Positions 50,390 through 62,737 of a stretch of DNA of 64,000 nucleotides are shown piece after piece (the first letter of the stretch is position 1; each line of letters begins with the position of its first letter). The notes under the pieces are model-generated. The model did not search any database, had not been told where the DNA came from, and saw only the letters and a list, made by a program, of their open reading frames with translations. This stretch comes from Oncomelania hupensis (taxonomy: Eukaryota; Mollusca; Gastropoda; Littorinimorpha; Pomatiopsidae), in the NCBI GenBank assembly GCA_036898135.1, contig CM072511.1, forward strand, positions 33,787,639 to 33,851,638, read 5' to 3'. The position numbers and the translations under genes were made by a program.

Positions 50390-50947
50390 TTACATTACAT
50401 TATTATTGCTTTAGGTCCAGCGGACTCTTCCGAGTCAAATCAGGACCGGACAACCCCCGATCCGCATAAAAGATCTGCTGAAACAACCCTAGTGGTAAAA
50501 CCGAAAGCTCTCCACCAGCTAGTCACTTTACAATAAAGACATCCCACGCAGGGGACGGCTGAGGCTTCACCCCAACTTATCGAACCCCCGTTTACAAAAA
50601 CAAAATAGAATACAAACATCATTATAAATTATCAACAAAACACATACATATAAAATGCCTACATTGCTAAATAATAACATCATAGGAAGCCCTAGTGACC
50701 ACCTGGCAGAAAGCGTCCAATATTCCCAAGCTGATCCAACAGACCTCATACACAAACAAGGAGTTTTCAAGAAAAAAGGTATGAGACTGGTCTAGCGAAA
50801 AAGACGATAGTATAGCAGATTGATAGAACAGAGCAGGAATGAGAAAGAGCAAATGAGAAAGACAGCGACGGTGGGAATTTAAAGCACTAAATTTCCAGAA
50901 AATGGGGATACTATTTATACTGAAACCCCCGGCACCCCAACGGGGTT
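50390..50947 (-). mobile_element. AATC-tailed LINE 3' end (copy 2) with 12-bp duplication
   Basis: GCAGAATTTGCA is present at 50378-50389 and 50948-50959, exactly bordering the 558-base element. The tail side reads TTACATTACATTATTATT. The body matches 45512-46080. Confidence 0.88.
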
Positions 50948-50959
50948 GCAGAATTTGCA

Positions 50960-52960
50960 AAGGAGGAGGTTAAAATTAGACTTGACAAGAGTGTAGTGAA
51001 ACCTTGCCTATCATGAATTTGGAAACGGGTTCATAAGACGAAAGTGGGTTAGAAAATAAGTACTTTCAGAGACTCGGAGCTCAATGAAAAGCCTGGTGGT
51101 GTAATAGCAAAAAGAGCGCTGCCAGGTAAAAAAAACCAACAAAGGAAGTGTTTTTCTTGTAGGAAGAAGGGGAGTTTTACTCTCCTATGAAAAAAACACA
51201 GCAGCCATGAAATTATCCTTCATTCTATTGAGGCAAACAAGACTTCCAGGAGAAAAACGCTGCTTTTGGGTTTTGTTCTATCCTTGTCAAAGGGAATGTT
51301 ATTTTCCTAGGAAATGTACACTCCTCCTTCAGAGGCAAATACAACTTCCATGATCTTGCAGAAAAGCAATGCTATGAGTTTTGCACTCTGTGCTTATATC
51401 AGTTTCTAAGTTCATAAATGTACCTATATACGTTTCATATACATAATAAGACTTTTTTGTTCAGTATTTTCCATGTGGCATCTGTACATACTTACTTGTG
51501 TATTATATATATTTTACGCAATTGGAAACTTTTAAGTTATTTGCCACATGACATTTTACAATTTTATCGCAGAATAAAATTATAGACTTACTTAGACAAT
51601 TTACACTTGTTTTCTCTTTGATTTTCATGTTCATGTGCAGCTGCAGAAAGCAAGTACCTTGTAAAAACTCTATTACATACAACATGTTCTGTACCATGCC
51701 CACAAATGCCTTTAATTTTATGGGCCTTGCTTTGAATGCATGATTAACAGCTACAGAAAAGGTCTGTTATATGACAAATATTGTTGTAGTTTCTTTCAAA
51801 CAAATTGTCAGAACAGACATATAAAACCAACTGACACAAACCATAGATTTCACGTGCAACAAAATCTTTATTTAGAATTTGTACATGTTTGTACTTGTTT
51901 TTTTCCACGAGTATGTATTTCAAATGTGTACACCATGGACAATGTACATCGCCTGTCTGAATATTTTAGATCAGATACATACAAATCATTTGTACTATTA
52001 ATAAAATGAGACTCCAGCATCCTGTTACGGAGATCAGAATTTAAAAACAAGTCTGAAAAGGCCGACATTGCATGACATTATACAGAGAAAGCGAATTCGA
52101 AATGACAGAAAAAGCACTGACGTTCATTCAATCCGGTTGGCTGTAATTTACAAATATTTGTGGACTGCCACCCACGAAAGAAACTGTGCACACCTTTTTC
52201 TGTGGGTTATATTTTATATTAGTTTGTTTTGTTTGTCACAAAATCCTTCTGTCGCAAGGCTGCTACCCTATATAGTGTGTAGTGAGCACTCAAAGACACA
52301 GAATTTTATTTGTTTTTTTCAACACATTATTATTATAGGATCTTTTAACATCACAGTTATACCAAACAACCAGTGTATATGTGCAGGCACATTAGACACA
52401 ATTTACTCATAAAGTTATTATATAATAACACCACATTATACACAATTCATTTATAAAGTGGATGAGAATAACCCCAAATTATGTATTTATAACATAAATA
52501 AATAAATAAATGCACTGTGTCAATATTGAAATTGTCTAAAATGCCCACCCTGCTCTCTTCAATTTCATAAAGAACAAGAACAGTGCAGTCATTTCGAAGA
52601 CATGAAAACAATAAGGAAATAAAATGAGTTAGTACCTGCAAATTTAAAATCTTAACTGTCAAGACTTAAACTGCTCAGAATAAAATTACTCTAAAATGAT
52701 GTCGATGACCGGTAACAATTTTGTGAACATTTTGTTTTAATTTGATGTGATGAATAATGCTTGTATTGGGTGCTATGAATGTAATACTGAATAAAATACT
52801 CAGATGTGCGTAAAAATAAGCACTGGATCAAAGTAGTGCTAAATGGTGCAGGCAATTGAGCAGAACTAGTGTTCATTTAGCCAACAACACCTGTCTCTAA
52901 GAATGTTTTAATAAGTCACACATTAACATTTGACTTAAATAAACTTTTTAAAAAAGCGTT
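50960..52960. other. AT-rich stretch without a recognised gene
   Basis: No exon, transposon end or RNA gene is recognised. The region is AT-rich with short ORFs only. It could include far 3' UTR of the ARHGAP gene, but that is not shown. Confidence 0.5.
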
Positions 52961-52964
52961 TTAA

Positions 52965-53420
52965 AAAAAAAACTAGATCGGTAAATTCCATACGACTCAC
53001 ATCCTCCTTAGGAAACTTACAATACTCGACATGAAAATGATGGATTAAGTTTTGAAACATGAACTAACAGTTGCATAAACGCAAAATAATATTAACTTTG
53101 ATCTTGAGATGACCTAAGCTTGACCTTTAGCTCCAAATGAACACTGATATACAATGAAATAAACTAAAGCAAAAGTTGTATTATTCCCAAATACAACAGT
53201 GACCTTGCAATAACACTGACCATGGGTTTGACAACACATGAACTCTGATTCTCATAAATGATCAAATAACCCAATGTTGGCGCATAATATAGGACTGGTC
53301 CTAGAACAGATTTGTAAAAATCTAATTTTTTATTTTGGTGGCAAGTACATAAAACTCACAAAGTTGCATGCACGCAAGTCAAAATAAAAAAAATAAAAAA
53401 AAGAAGAAAGGTATAAACAA
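52965..53420 (+). repeat. GGTCA-rich dispersed repeat (copy e), diverged
   Basis: ACGACTCACATCCTCCTTAG, TTGATCTTGAGATGACC and AATAACCCAATGTTGGCGCA occur in the family order. The TGACCT sites are mostly mutated, so this is an older copy. Confidence 0.7.
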
Positions 53421-53504
53421 CCGGAAAGTAAGAGCATCAACTTTAATATTCATACAAACCACAAATGAAGAATGACACATGTAACAGTTAGTTAGTTATT
53501 CATT

Positions 53505-54080
53505 GCTTACAGGGTCCAGTGGACTGCAGAGAGCCGAATCAGGACCACAAAATCAAGACCACAACTTGGTTGAAAAGAGGACTCGCCCCTTCTCTGTATA
53601 AAAGATCTGCTGACACTAACCCTAGTGCTAACACTGAAGGCACTCCCACCAGCCAGTCACTTTACAATAAAGGCATCCCACTCGGTGGACGCTGATGCTA
53701 TGCTCTAATTTATCAAACCCCCGTTTACAAAAAACAAAATATAAACATCGTTCTAAAATATCAACAAAACACATATATATATATAAAATGCCTATATTGC
53801 TAAATCATAATATCATAGGAAGCCCTAGTGACCATTTGGCAGAAAGCGTCGAATATTCCCAAGCTGACCCAACAGACCTCATACACAAATGAGGGGTTTT
53901 GGAAGAGTTTTCAAGAAAAAAGGTAGGTGACTGGTCTCTCGAAGAAGATAGTACAGTAGATTGATAGAACAGGTTACGAATGAGACAGAACAAAAAGGAG
54001 AAAGACAGCGACAATGGAAATTTCCAGAAAATGGGGATACTATTTATACAGAAATCTCTGGCACTCCCACAAGTGGGGTG
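53505..54080 (-). mobile_element. AATC-tailed LINE 3' end (copy 3)
   Basis: CAGGGTCCAGTGGACTGC, CACTTTACAATAAAGGCATC, ATAGGAAGCCCTAGTGACCA and ACTATTTATACAGAAATCTC follow the order of 45512-46080 with more changes. Confidence 0.8.
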
Positions 54081-55974
54081 AGGAGAGGGGACACATATAA
54101 TAGAGGGGAGACACATGTAATAGAAGGGGGTGCACATGTAATAGAATATCAATAATCATAAATAAGCAGTGATTCACAGAGCAAAAATTGATTATGAAAA
54201 AAAGTCTTCTATATAAATTATATATTGACCACCAGCAATTTGTTAACATTAATTAATGTGAGAATCATTGACAGACAGGAAACAAAACAGCACCAAGTAA
54301 TCATTGTTTAGGTTCAACAATGCTAAGAAGAAGAATACACAATCTGACAGAAAGAAATACCACAAAATAATGATTGTCAGAAGCTGAACTTGACAAATTT
54401 GATCAGGGAGAAAAACCTTGGCTGCCAGGCAGTTCCAAGTACATCTTTAAGTAGAAAATCTCTTTAAGAAAAAACAAAGAGGAGATCAAATTCTATATTA
54501 ATTTCAAAACATTCAATAATAATAACCAAAAATAAAGAATAACATTTCAATTACTCTGATTTGTTGTTTAATTTGAATAACTTTAAAACTGTCTTATTTT
54601 CCACGGACAGCACAGCTTCAAAACTGATTTTGTTAGTTTCAAATACAATCCAGAAAAAAATATATTTGCTTGGAAAGAAAACTCTTAAGCTGTGTGCCAC
54701 AAAGAAACACAACCCAATAGCAATACAACCCCAAACTTCAGAAAGCCATGTTCAGCAACTTCACTCTTTCTTTAGATGTTATTACACACCGTGGTCAAGA
54801 ACGTAGTAATTTCAATACTTACACTACAATATTAACATACAATTCAGACAACAAGAACCACTGCAATGGACTGATTGCACCATACAATTTCCTTTCAAGA
54901 CTATACAAAATATAAATTTAGTAGTTTACAGTAATAAGCAATTTTTCTTTCTTTCTTTTTTTTTTTTTTTTTTTGTCAGAAAAAGGTCACAATTTATTTC
55001 CATTTCACACAGATTTGACTTGCAAAAGAATTGAGACAATATCAAAGACCGTAAGTAGTTATACAGTCACTGGTTACATGAACAACCACAGACCAAAAAA
55101 CAACGGCACACAAGACTGATGCAACGAAGCTGGCTAGAAGACTTGGAATAGTTTCCAGTTACTAAGAGTTAGCCAAAGAGTTTATAATCTTACAGCAGTA
55201 ATTGTACACATTATTTACAAATTAGAAAGAAGTCCATCATGGATGATGTGTCCACTTGTACTGTGCATGTATCCATCCACAACGATGGGGCCTATTACAA
55301 ATGATGTATATACATATCTGTACCCTGTTTGTTTGATGCTATGCTACAATGTTGCACATTATTTCATTCACCACAAAAATGCCCAACGATCAATGTTCAA
55401 TAATGAATTATTTAGGGATACTATGATTATGTCAATAGTAATGGAACCAACTAACAAGATTAAAGAGTTAGTTTTATGTACACGCATGTTGAACATTCAC
55501 GATTGGTGAACTGTTCAGAATATAAAATATATATAAATAACAAAACAACAACAATAGTAATAATAATAACCGTCACTGAAATAATTATATAATAAGAACT
55601 GGAAATGTACATGTATGTATACAGCTGTTTTTATATTGCGACAAGGTACAAAAAAGAAAGAACAAAAGGCATACCAAAATAGCACACTGGAGTTTAATTT
55701 TTGAACACAAGCTTCAACAAATCAAGTGCTTTTGTAGGGAGTGAGAAAGAGAACATTCCAGTTGAGTTGCAAAATCACCATTCACCGAAAATCAAAATCA
55801 ACATTTCATAAAATATCTGATATAATCAAAATTCACAAGTTGTCAAAGATAGTAAAATGTCATTGATTTTGTAATCTTTCTCTATTGCCTTACATTAGGT
55901 TAGTTCAAAACAAATCTTGACAATATGAACGCAACACACACAGTGCACAGAAGTAGAGAGACACAGTCTTCCGT
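54081..55974. other. AT-rich stretch, possible distal 3' UTR
   Basis: No coding exon or transposon is recognised. A T-rich run lies at 54942-54976. If the exon-like blocks at 56841 and 55975 are real, part of this may be transcribed on the minus strand. Confidence 0.4.
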
Positions 55975-56044
55975 TGATTTAATCACAGTAAGGAGACCGC
56001 ATTCCATTCAAAAAGACAGTTTTCGAGTCTTTATTGTGCAGGAT
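55975..56044 (-). other. Exon-like block with strong acceptor and AATAAA
   Basis: On the minus strand a TTCTGTTTTTAG acceptor is followed by a block with a 21-codon open frame ending TAA, and an AATAAA hexamer (CACAATAAAGAC). Together with 56841-56874 it looks like the end of an alternative or untranslated transcript tail. No homology is recognised. Confidence 0.35.
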
Positions 56045-56840
56045 CTAAAAACAGAAATGTTATGTTTATGAATATATTGCATCAATTATTTAATTCATGT
56101 TGGTATAAAGATACCAATATATAACCACGACTCCAAGCTTAATCAAATGTCTGCTTGTCTTTGTTATTATATTCAGAACAATAGAGCCTAAAACAAAAAA
56201 AGCCCTGCAAAACGAAAATAGCGTATACTTTTGGTTTGATCTTTTTTCACTGAATAATGGTCATATGTAGTTTCTTTAATCTACATTCTTAGTGCACAAA
56301 CTTTCTGCACGTAATATGTTAGCAAACAAGTATATCTTCCCCAAACAAATAAAGCTAAACCAAACTGACAGGCACAGCAACTGCAAAGGCACAACAATCT
56401 CAGGTGTCAATGAAAATGCTGGGGCATAACTTACATTTCATCTTCCCCAACTTTTAACCAAACAAAACAAGGGGGGGAAAACAACAAACAAAAAACTCCC
56501 AAATTGCTCAAACAGTACTGAAAAACATTCTGTCATGTCCACAATCTATGGCATTCACTTCATATCTTCTTTTTTTTAAACTGTAAAATCATGGTTATTA
56601 TATTTCAACTGTATAGTTATAATAGGACACACAACAGCACACCAAAACGTCACCTAACTTTTAACTAATCGTTGCAATCTGAATCTATGCTGAGATTCAC
56701 TCCTTCTGATGTCAACATCATATGCAATGAAAACAAAAATTGCCAATGCATCATCTCAAACCCTCACACAAGCAGAGTCACTGTAGCATGCTAAAATAAA
56801 CTGAACAAAGCAGTCAACAAAAATGGAGGTAGCCACTCAC

Positions 56841-56874
56841 CACTGGCAAGATTTTGTTCATCCACTATGTACAT
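56841..56874 (-). other. Exon-like 34-nt block downstream of the ARHGAP stop
   Basis: Read on the minus strand, the block has a TTTGCAG acceptor and a strong GTGAGT donor. One frame is open and two are closed. It lies 254 bases after the stop codon, and the sequence at the stop itself (TTTTGA|GTAGGA) could serve as a donor. It may be a spliced 3' UTR piece, an alternative 3' exon, or chance. Confidence 0.4.
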
Positions 56875-57128
56875 CTGCAAACAACCAAAGTCTTATGAGA
56901 CTACAGGTGACATTGTTCTAAAATTAATGCTAAACCAAAATAAGCTTTATTTTTATTGTTCATTATCCACTAGCAGCCTAATTCATAAATACATGTTCCT
57001 GTCACCTTCCAACTAATACTGCTGTGCAAACTCTTTTAAAATTATTTTTAAACGTCTGTACGGTGTGTGTGTGTGTGTGCTGAGAAATCTTGCTAGGTCA
57101 CAACACAATGTTAAGTTCATAGTCCTAC

Positions 57129-59013
57129 TCAAAAGTACGCTTGAGTAAAGTTCAGCAGATCCGGTGTGCTACCGCGCAATCGTTCATTTTGCATCCAGGC
57201 TTGCAAGCTACGGCTTTGAGGGGACACAGAGGCAGCAGATGAGGCAGCAGATGTGTCCTTCTGGTAGGTACAAAGCTGTTCCCAGGCAGACTGTCGGTCT
57301 GACTCTGCGGCCAGCTGGCCTCTAACAGCCAACAAAGCTTTGAAGTGCTCCAGGTCTGCAGCTCCCCCCAGTGTGTGTCGGCGCTTGCCACGTTCCTTCT
57401 TGGCTTTGCTGTTGGCTTCCTCCTCCCCAGCCCTGGCAGTGCGCGAGATAACTGGACTACTGGGACTGGGATGGATAGGGTGGGAGGTGGCACCTTTGGA
57501 ACCCTCTGAGCCATCCACACCCTCACGCTCCTTTCGGCCTTGACGCGCCAAGGCCGTGTTCACCTCCATATTTTCAAATTTACTAAAGGGGCGGTGGTCC
57601 CCAGCTCTTCCCCCCAACCTGCTGCCCAGTGCGAAATCTTCCAATCTTTCTCTCAGGCTGGTGCCTGAGCCCTGCGAGCTAAGCTTTCGTGGCTGGGTCA
57701 ACACAACACTAGCAGGGCTGCCACTGCTATTGCTACTGCTGTCCGAGCGAGGTGTGCGAGACAATAAACTGCGGAAGTCAGGCAACTGTTTCCTACTACG
57801 ACTAGAAGAAGAATCAGAAGTCACTGTGTTGGCACTGCCAGAGCTGCTGGTGTTAGAAGAACCCCACTCAAAGCGGGACGCTATTCCTACCTTAGTGTCG
57901 CTCTTGGCTTTTGCACGGTGTAAACTGGGGTCTCTGAAGCCAATCTCTTTGCTACGTCTGTCACTACCGCTGGACTCTGAGCCCTGAGATGACTCGCTAC
58001 GACCACTGTCTCCTGAAGGGACTCTCGAGTGCCTGGAGTGAGAGTGGGACAGGCGGCTGTGGCGAGAGGTCAGGCGGTATTTGGGGTTCAGCAATATCTG
58101 CAGCTTCTGGTCAAACGTGGTGGTGAGGGAGGTCAGAAGGTCCGACCCATCCTCTGAATCAGATGACCCACCCCCTCCAGGATCTTGACCTATCATGTCC
58201 AGCATCGAATCCAAAGACCCGTGAGGTCGAAGAGCGTTGCTGCTGTCTCGCCCTCGCCCAAGTGTGTTGGATGTTGGATAGTCTCTAGGCGAATCTACCA
58301 AATTTTCATAGGAGCCTGTACGAGAGAAGTGTCCAGTACTGGGCACTCCCTCCGACAAATTTTCCATGGAGGCTGCTGGACGCAAGTAGTGTGAATGTTC
58401 TGACGCTTTGGCTACACTAACAAAATACTTGCCACTGCTCCCACCTGTTGGTTCTCTACGGGTTCTCAAATCTACGCCCTTACCCCCAGATGCGTGCAAA
58501 GCAGAAAAGGAAGGAGGGTTGGGGTCAGCACAGTCTCTAGGGCCTAAAGCGGAGTCAGATTTCATGCTGTTCAGGGGCTGAGAGGGAGCAGGCAATGACC
58601 ATGCCAGTGACGATGCTGAAGAGGGACTGAAAGATGACCTCGCCAGTAGGTCCTCCACAGACTGCGAGTCCTCCATTTCCAGGTCCCGCTGGGACCGCTG
58701 TAGCTCTCGCTCAATGGCTTGCTGCTGCCGGCGGTGCCTCTCCAGATCTCTCTGTCGCTGCTCTTCCCTTCTCCTTATCGTCCGTGCCTCCTGCTCCAAG
58801 CGCTTAAGCCACACCAGGGTCTCCTGACCCACCCAGCCACCACTGACCACTTCGTCGCTGCGCTCCAACAATGCATCATCTGAAAGGTGGCGTCGGCTGC
58901 CATATGGGATGCCTCTGCTCTCGCTGCTGTTCTCCCAGTCCAAAAAGTCAGGCTCTGATGTGGCCAGTGGTGCTGTGGTGGCCACACGTCTGTCCAGAGC
59001 CTCTTCTGATGCA
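57129..59013 (-). CDS. ARHGAP21/23: ARHGAP21/23-like terminal coding exon
   Basis: Acceptor TGTTTCAG|TGCATC; 627 codons to the TGA at 57129-57131. It starts SASEEALDRRVATT, has a charged coiled coil (KRLEQEARTIRRREEQR), an acidic patch with LTSLTTTFDQKLQILLNP, long Ser-rich disordered stretches, then the conserved KRRHTLGG and LQAWMQNERLRGSTPDLL motifs close to the end. GC content is much higher than in the flanking DNA. Confidence 0.9.
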
Positions 59014-62000
59014 CTGAAACACAGCAAAGTGTGAAAATAACAAGTGGGTTTCTAAAGTCCTAAAAGAATCACTGAATATATTTTTAACCCACTCAAAATC
59101 CAGAAACAAGAAAATGATACTGTATATAGTTAAGCATTCATGGCTAAAATATACATACTTGGCAGTCCACCAAAAACCCATCTCTGTGGCCGTATCTGTC
59201 CTATTTTTCTGAACTTTATCTGTAGAAATAAGTTCTAATTGTTATATTCCACATTGATTTCATGTGTAATCATTAATATTGTAATGCAATCAAAACTAAA
59301 CTGCAAACTATACAGATACTATGTTTTCACAACATTAGGCAGTGGATTAAATGATTACTGTGGCTCTGTGAAAAAGCTTTAAACAAATTAATTTTATGTT
59401 ACAATCGTCATATTTCAAATTGTAAATTATTCCAAACTTTTTAGTAGACAATAGTATTAAATATTAAAAATGTTGGTTCATTTTGAAATACCGTTGTAAA
59501 GGAAATAGTCAGAGGTGCCAACCCCCTAATCTTGTCAGTATTTCCGGACCCGTTTGTCAGTATTTTTTAACACTTGTCAGTATTTTTTATTCTCGCAAAA
59601 CCCAGCCTATGACACTATAAAGTAACGACAGGCTTACTTCTGAAACAGCAGGCTATTTTCAGTCCTCTAAATTCACCATGAAAATCAGTTTGTTGAACAC
59701 TACACTTGTTTTACTTAAAATGAATGATACTGATAGTCTTTCCAATTCAATAAAAGCAATGTCAGCAATAAAACAGTTCTATTGTTTCGAGGACCTAGCA
59801 GTTGCCTTTTTGCAATTTTTTTCAGAAGTGTTGGAGAGTTTTGTATTGTAGCAGTCAGTATTTGAGTTTCTTGATTTCAACTGCAGCATGGCATTCAGTG
59901 TCTTATTTTCCATAGTCCCTCTAAAGTCAGTTTTATTTTTTTCTAACCAGAGAAAAGACCCTTTTACATGAACAGTTGGATACAGGGATCAGGAGAATCC
60001 TCAGCATGATCTTGGACAGTAAGTAAGCTTTGTGTCTAGCTGATGCAACATGCCTGGCAACATCGTCAAAGCCACCATGACTTATAAAAAAATCGAAGCC
60101 ACAGACAGTATGGCGTGTGTACTTTGTTGACAGTTTCGACGCAATGATGCATGGATGTGCGTGTGTGAATGCAGAAAATCTTGCAGTTGTTTAGTTGCAG
60201 GCTTTGTTTTCTTTGATGAGGAATCGGCTTCGTCATCAGACTTAGCAGCTTTTCTTTTTCTGGGTCTACCACGTCCTGCCATTTTCGAGATTTTGAAACA
60301 CTCTGAAAGGTGGTTTAGACTATTATGGAGGGAACTCATACAGGTCTATTTTTAGACTAGGATAGGGTAGAGTAGGACGAGTGTATTCATTAGACAAATG
60401 GATCACATGCTCGATTCGGGTCTAGCGGTTGGGTAAAAACCAAGCGCGTGCTTGATTCGGCTTTCATCATGTGATGATTTGAGTACAGTGTTGAATCGAA
60501 AAGCGTGTCGGAAAATATCGCAGGCACACAGTTACGTTCAGTGAGTGCAGGAGTACTATTCTGAGACCAGAAACTGGTACAGAAGCACCCCTGGCAAAGA
60601 TAAACGATCGGCAACTTCTTCTCCGTATTTTTATAAAAGCTACCGTATTTCCGTATTCACTTCGCCGGAATTAAATACGGTCACCTCTGAATAGTGTATA
60701 ATTAGAGTACAAAACTTTCATGGTCATTTTCTCAGAATGGCCGAATGCTGACTTGCTGCCTATGGCCATAACCTTTTCAATTTTTGTCCTATAGGGTTGG
60801 TTCTTACATAAAAATATTCAGAAATGAAATGTAGATTTTGGAAACAATTCAACGCAAAACATCCAAAATGTCAGTTAAGACTTTTTGTGGTGGACTGCCA
60901 CATATAGTTACATTTCATATCCAATAATTGGAGGCAAATAATTACATTTATCCTAAGGTATTACATAATGAACTAGTGTGCAACCCATTTCCAGATCAAG
61001 ATTGGAGTATTAATCCCACAAGATCTGTTGCAAAAGCATATTTCACAAACGTAGCACACATAGCAAGACCTTACCCACAAGATGCAATGCAACGGTGTGA
61101 CTCATATTTTACACAGCTTTTCTATTCCAATCTTTTATCACCAAAATTCAAGAACACTATACCTGCGAGATGATGCAAGGGAGTGCTGCGACTTGGTAAT
61201 AATTGTGGCCCTGGCGATGGCAGCATCTACACTCCTCTCCTGATACCGGACTTTTCCACTCCCAATTTTCCCATCAGTGGTGTCGGATACAGTGGCTAAG
61301 GTGGTGTTGCTGGTGTCGCTGCTGCTGGTGTGCTGGCTGAAGGTGGTTTCAAAGTCCAGAGAGTCAGCGCTCTTGCTCTGTTGTCTCAGTTTTAGCTTCT
61401 TGTTGGCCGCCGTCACGATGGAGGAGATGATCTCCTTGGTGTTGATGGCAGAGTCTGCGTCTTCTGAAAATGGAATTGGCTTTTAAAAGTTATTATTTGT
61501 TTCTATTATTTATTAATTAAATTAATTACTGAATTAATTAGTGCATTTATTTATTAATGTACATATTGAGCCTTGATCAGGTCTAAGCCCTTCTGTTTTA
61601 CTAAAACTAGGGAGGCACGGCGGCCTAATGGTAGAGCTTTGGCTTGCGGATCTGAAGGTTCCGGGTTCGAGCCCAGGTCGGGGCATTGTGTTGTGTCCTT
61701 GGGAAAGACACTTTACTCCCGTTTCCTACTCCTTCGGATGAGAGTATAAACCGAGGTCTAGTCTGTGTCGCATACATTCCATCATAACGGACTTTAAAGA
61801 TCCTGACGCTCATGTCTTAGACGGGTGAGTGCCGGTGACAAGAACACACCCAGCATGCACCTAGGTCCTTCTCCCCCATCCCTGGCTGCCCAGGATTGTG
61901 CTCAGTTGTACGGCCGTCAGACCATGCGCCCAAAGGCTGCGGGTGGGCATCTCGGGCGGATTGTGTTAGATCCTGTATCGGCCAGCGCCTTGAGCAGCTC

Positions 62001-62702
62001 TTGAGCTGGAAAAGCGCTATATAAGAACGATTAAATAAAATAAAAATAAATAAAAACTGAAATTTGTTTTTCAATGCCTTGTTAAAATTTGCACTCAACA
62101 ACAGACCACACGGCTGTTCATAAGCGGTACTTTCAGGCTATGGCTAAAAAAAAAAAGGGGGGCCGGGTAGCTCAGTTTGTAAGAGTGTCTTGCTAGTAAC
62201 CGAAAGGTCGCTGGTTCGAATCCCGGATTGGTCAACGTGTGATCATATTATTTTCCCCTTTACCAACAACTGGCCCGCTGGTGTCAGTATAAATCGGTCC
62301 AGTAGTCACCTATATGCGAAAGTGGCTAAAAATAACCCTTGTGCTATCTTTTATCGCTGGCTGCCAGACCCGAGACGCTGGCTAAGCACTGCTAGCATGG
62401 CTAAAAATAGCTTTCAGCCACCAGCTGAAAGCTTACTTTCGGTGAAGGAAGTTTCAACCGTGACCAGCTTTTTTATTCATTTGATAAAAATAACAAACTT
62501 TTTTAATGTATAGATTTTATTCTTGTGAAAGATAAGTTTACACAGCGTTTTAGTGCAGTTGAAATTCATCTAAAAAAACATTGAAGGACTTACCATCATC
62601 ATCGCGAGCGATGCGTCTGTCTGTACCAGATGGGTGAGTGGTTTCCCCTGAGTCTACAGGAACATAGTAGTCCTGTGTCCAGTTGCTGAAGAACCACTTG
62701 TT
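57129..62702 (-). CDS. ARHGAP21/23: Rho GTPase-activating protein 21/23-like, 3' exons (partial)
   Basis: Exons, 5' to 3': 62702-62594, 61463-61163, 59013-57129 (stop TGA). AG/GT borders and phases agree (109 nt to phase 1, 301 nt to phase 2). The translation matches the region after the RhoGAP domain of ARHGAP21/23: NKWFFSN for vertebrate HDWFFT, KEIISSIVTAANKKLK for ELLVSSIFAAASRKRK, KRRHTLGG for RRRHTLGG, and a C-terminal block LQAWMQNERLRGSTPDLLNF for ISDWLARERLRTSTSDL. In the family these proteins switch off Cdc42 and RhoA, with ARF1 binding via the PH domain, at the Golgi and cell junctions. The catalytic domain would be encoded to the right of the window. A 34-residue coiled coil rich in R, E and Q lies early in the last exon. 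Confidence 0.87.
59510..60689. mobile_element. Cut-and-paste element with CAGAGGTGNC termini
   Basis: CAGAGGTGCC at 59510 and its near complement GTCACCTCTG ending 60689. AATAGT flanks both sides (59504-59509 and 60690-60695). A minus-strand ORF (60082-60339) starts MAGRGRPRKRKAAKSDDE, an AT-hook-like basic lead plausible for the start of a transposase. CAGTATT/GTATTTCCG motifs are repeated near both ends. The catalytic part is missing. It lies in an ARHGAP intron. Confidence 0.8.
61163..61463 (-). CDS. ARHGAP21/23: ARHGAP21/23-like internal exon
   Basis: Acceptor CATTTTCAG|AAGACG and donor CGCAG|GTATAG. It encodes EDADSAINTKEIISSIVTA and ANKKLKLRQQSKSADSLDF, the conserved helix and basic patch downstream of the GAP domain, followed by a Ser/Thr-rich linker. 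Confidence 0.87.
61611..62045 (+). repeat. tRNA-derived SINE
   Basis: The head has A box (GCGGCCTAATGGTAGAGC) and B box (GGGTTCGAGCCC). The body has TCCTTGGGAAAGACACTTTA, and the end is LINE-like (GGAAAAGCGCTATATAAGAAC, then AAATAAAATAAAAATAAAT). It lies in an ARHGAP intron; part of the 3' half recurs at 47786-48040. Confidence 0.8.
62158..62520 (+). repeat. tRNA-derived SINE (different family)
   Basis: A box GGTAGCTCAGTTTGTAAGAG and B box GGTTCGAATCCCGG about 50 bases apart; the tail region is unlike the other SINEs (CTGGCCCGCTGGTGTCAGTA). The cloverleaf stems do not all pair, so it is not called as a tRNA gene. Confidence 0.68.
62594..62702 (-). CDS. ARHGAP21/23: ARHGAP21/23-like exon after the RhoGAP domain
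   Basis: Acceptor TATTTTCAG|AACAAG and donor GATG|GTAAGT. It encodes NKWFFSNWTQDYYVPVD and ends RIARDDD. The WFF motif marks the end of the RhoGAP domain in vertebrate homologues. Confidence 0.85.
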
Positions 62703-62737
62703 CTGAAAATAAATACATGCATCAATAAAACTGGAAG

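Noticed and set aside
57340..57987. Plus-strand ORFs opposite the ARHGAP exon
   Set aside because: They are antisense shadows of a GC-rich coding exon; only the minus-strand frame shows family motifs.
61615..61690. tRNA gene
   Set aside because: The tRNA-like head is the promoter part of a SINE whose 3' half is repeated elsewhere in the window.
62160..62240. tRNA gene
   Set aside because: A and B boxes are present but the acceptor and other stems do not pair fully and a SINE-like body follows.
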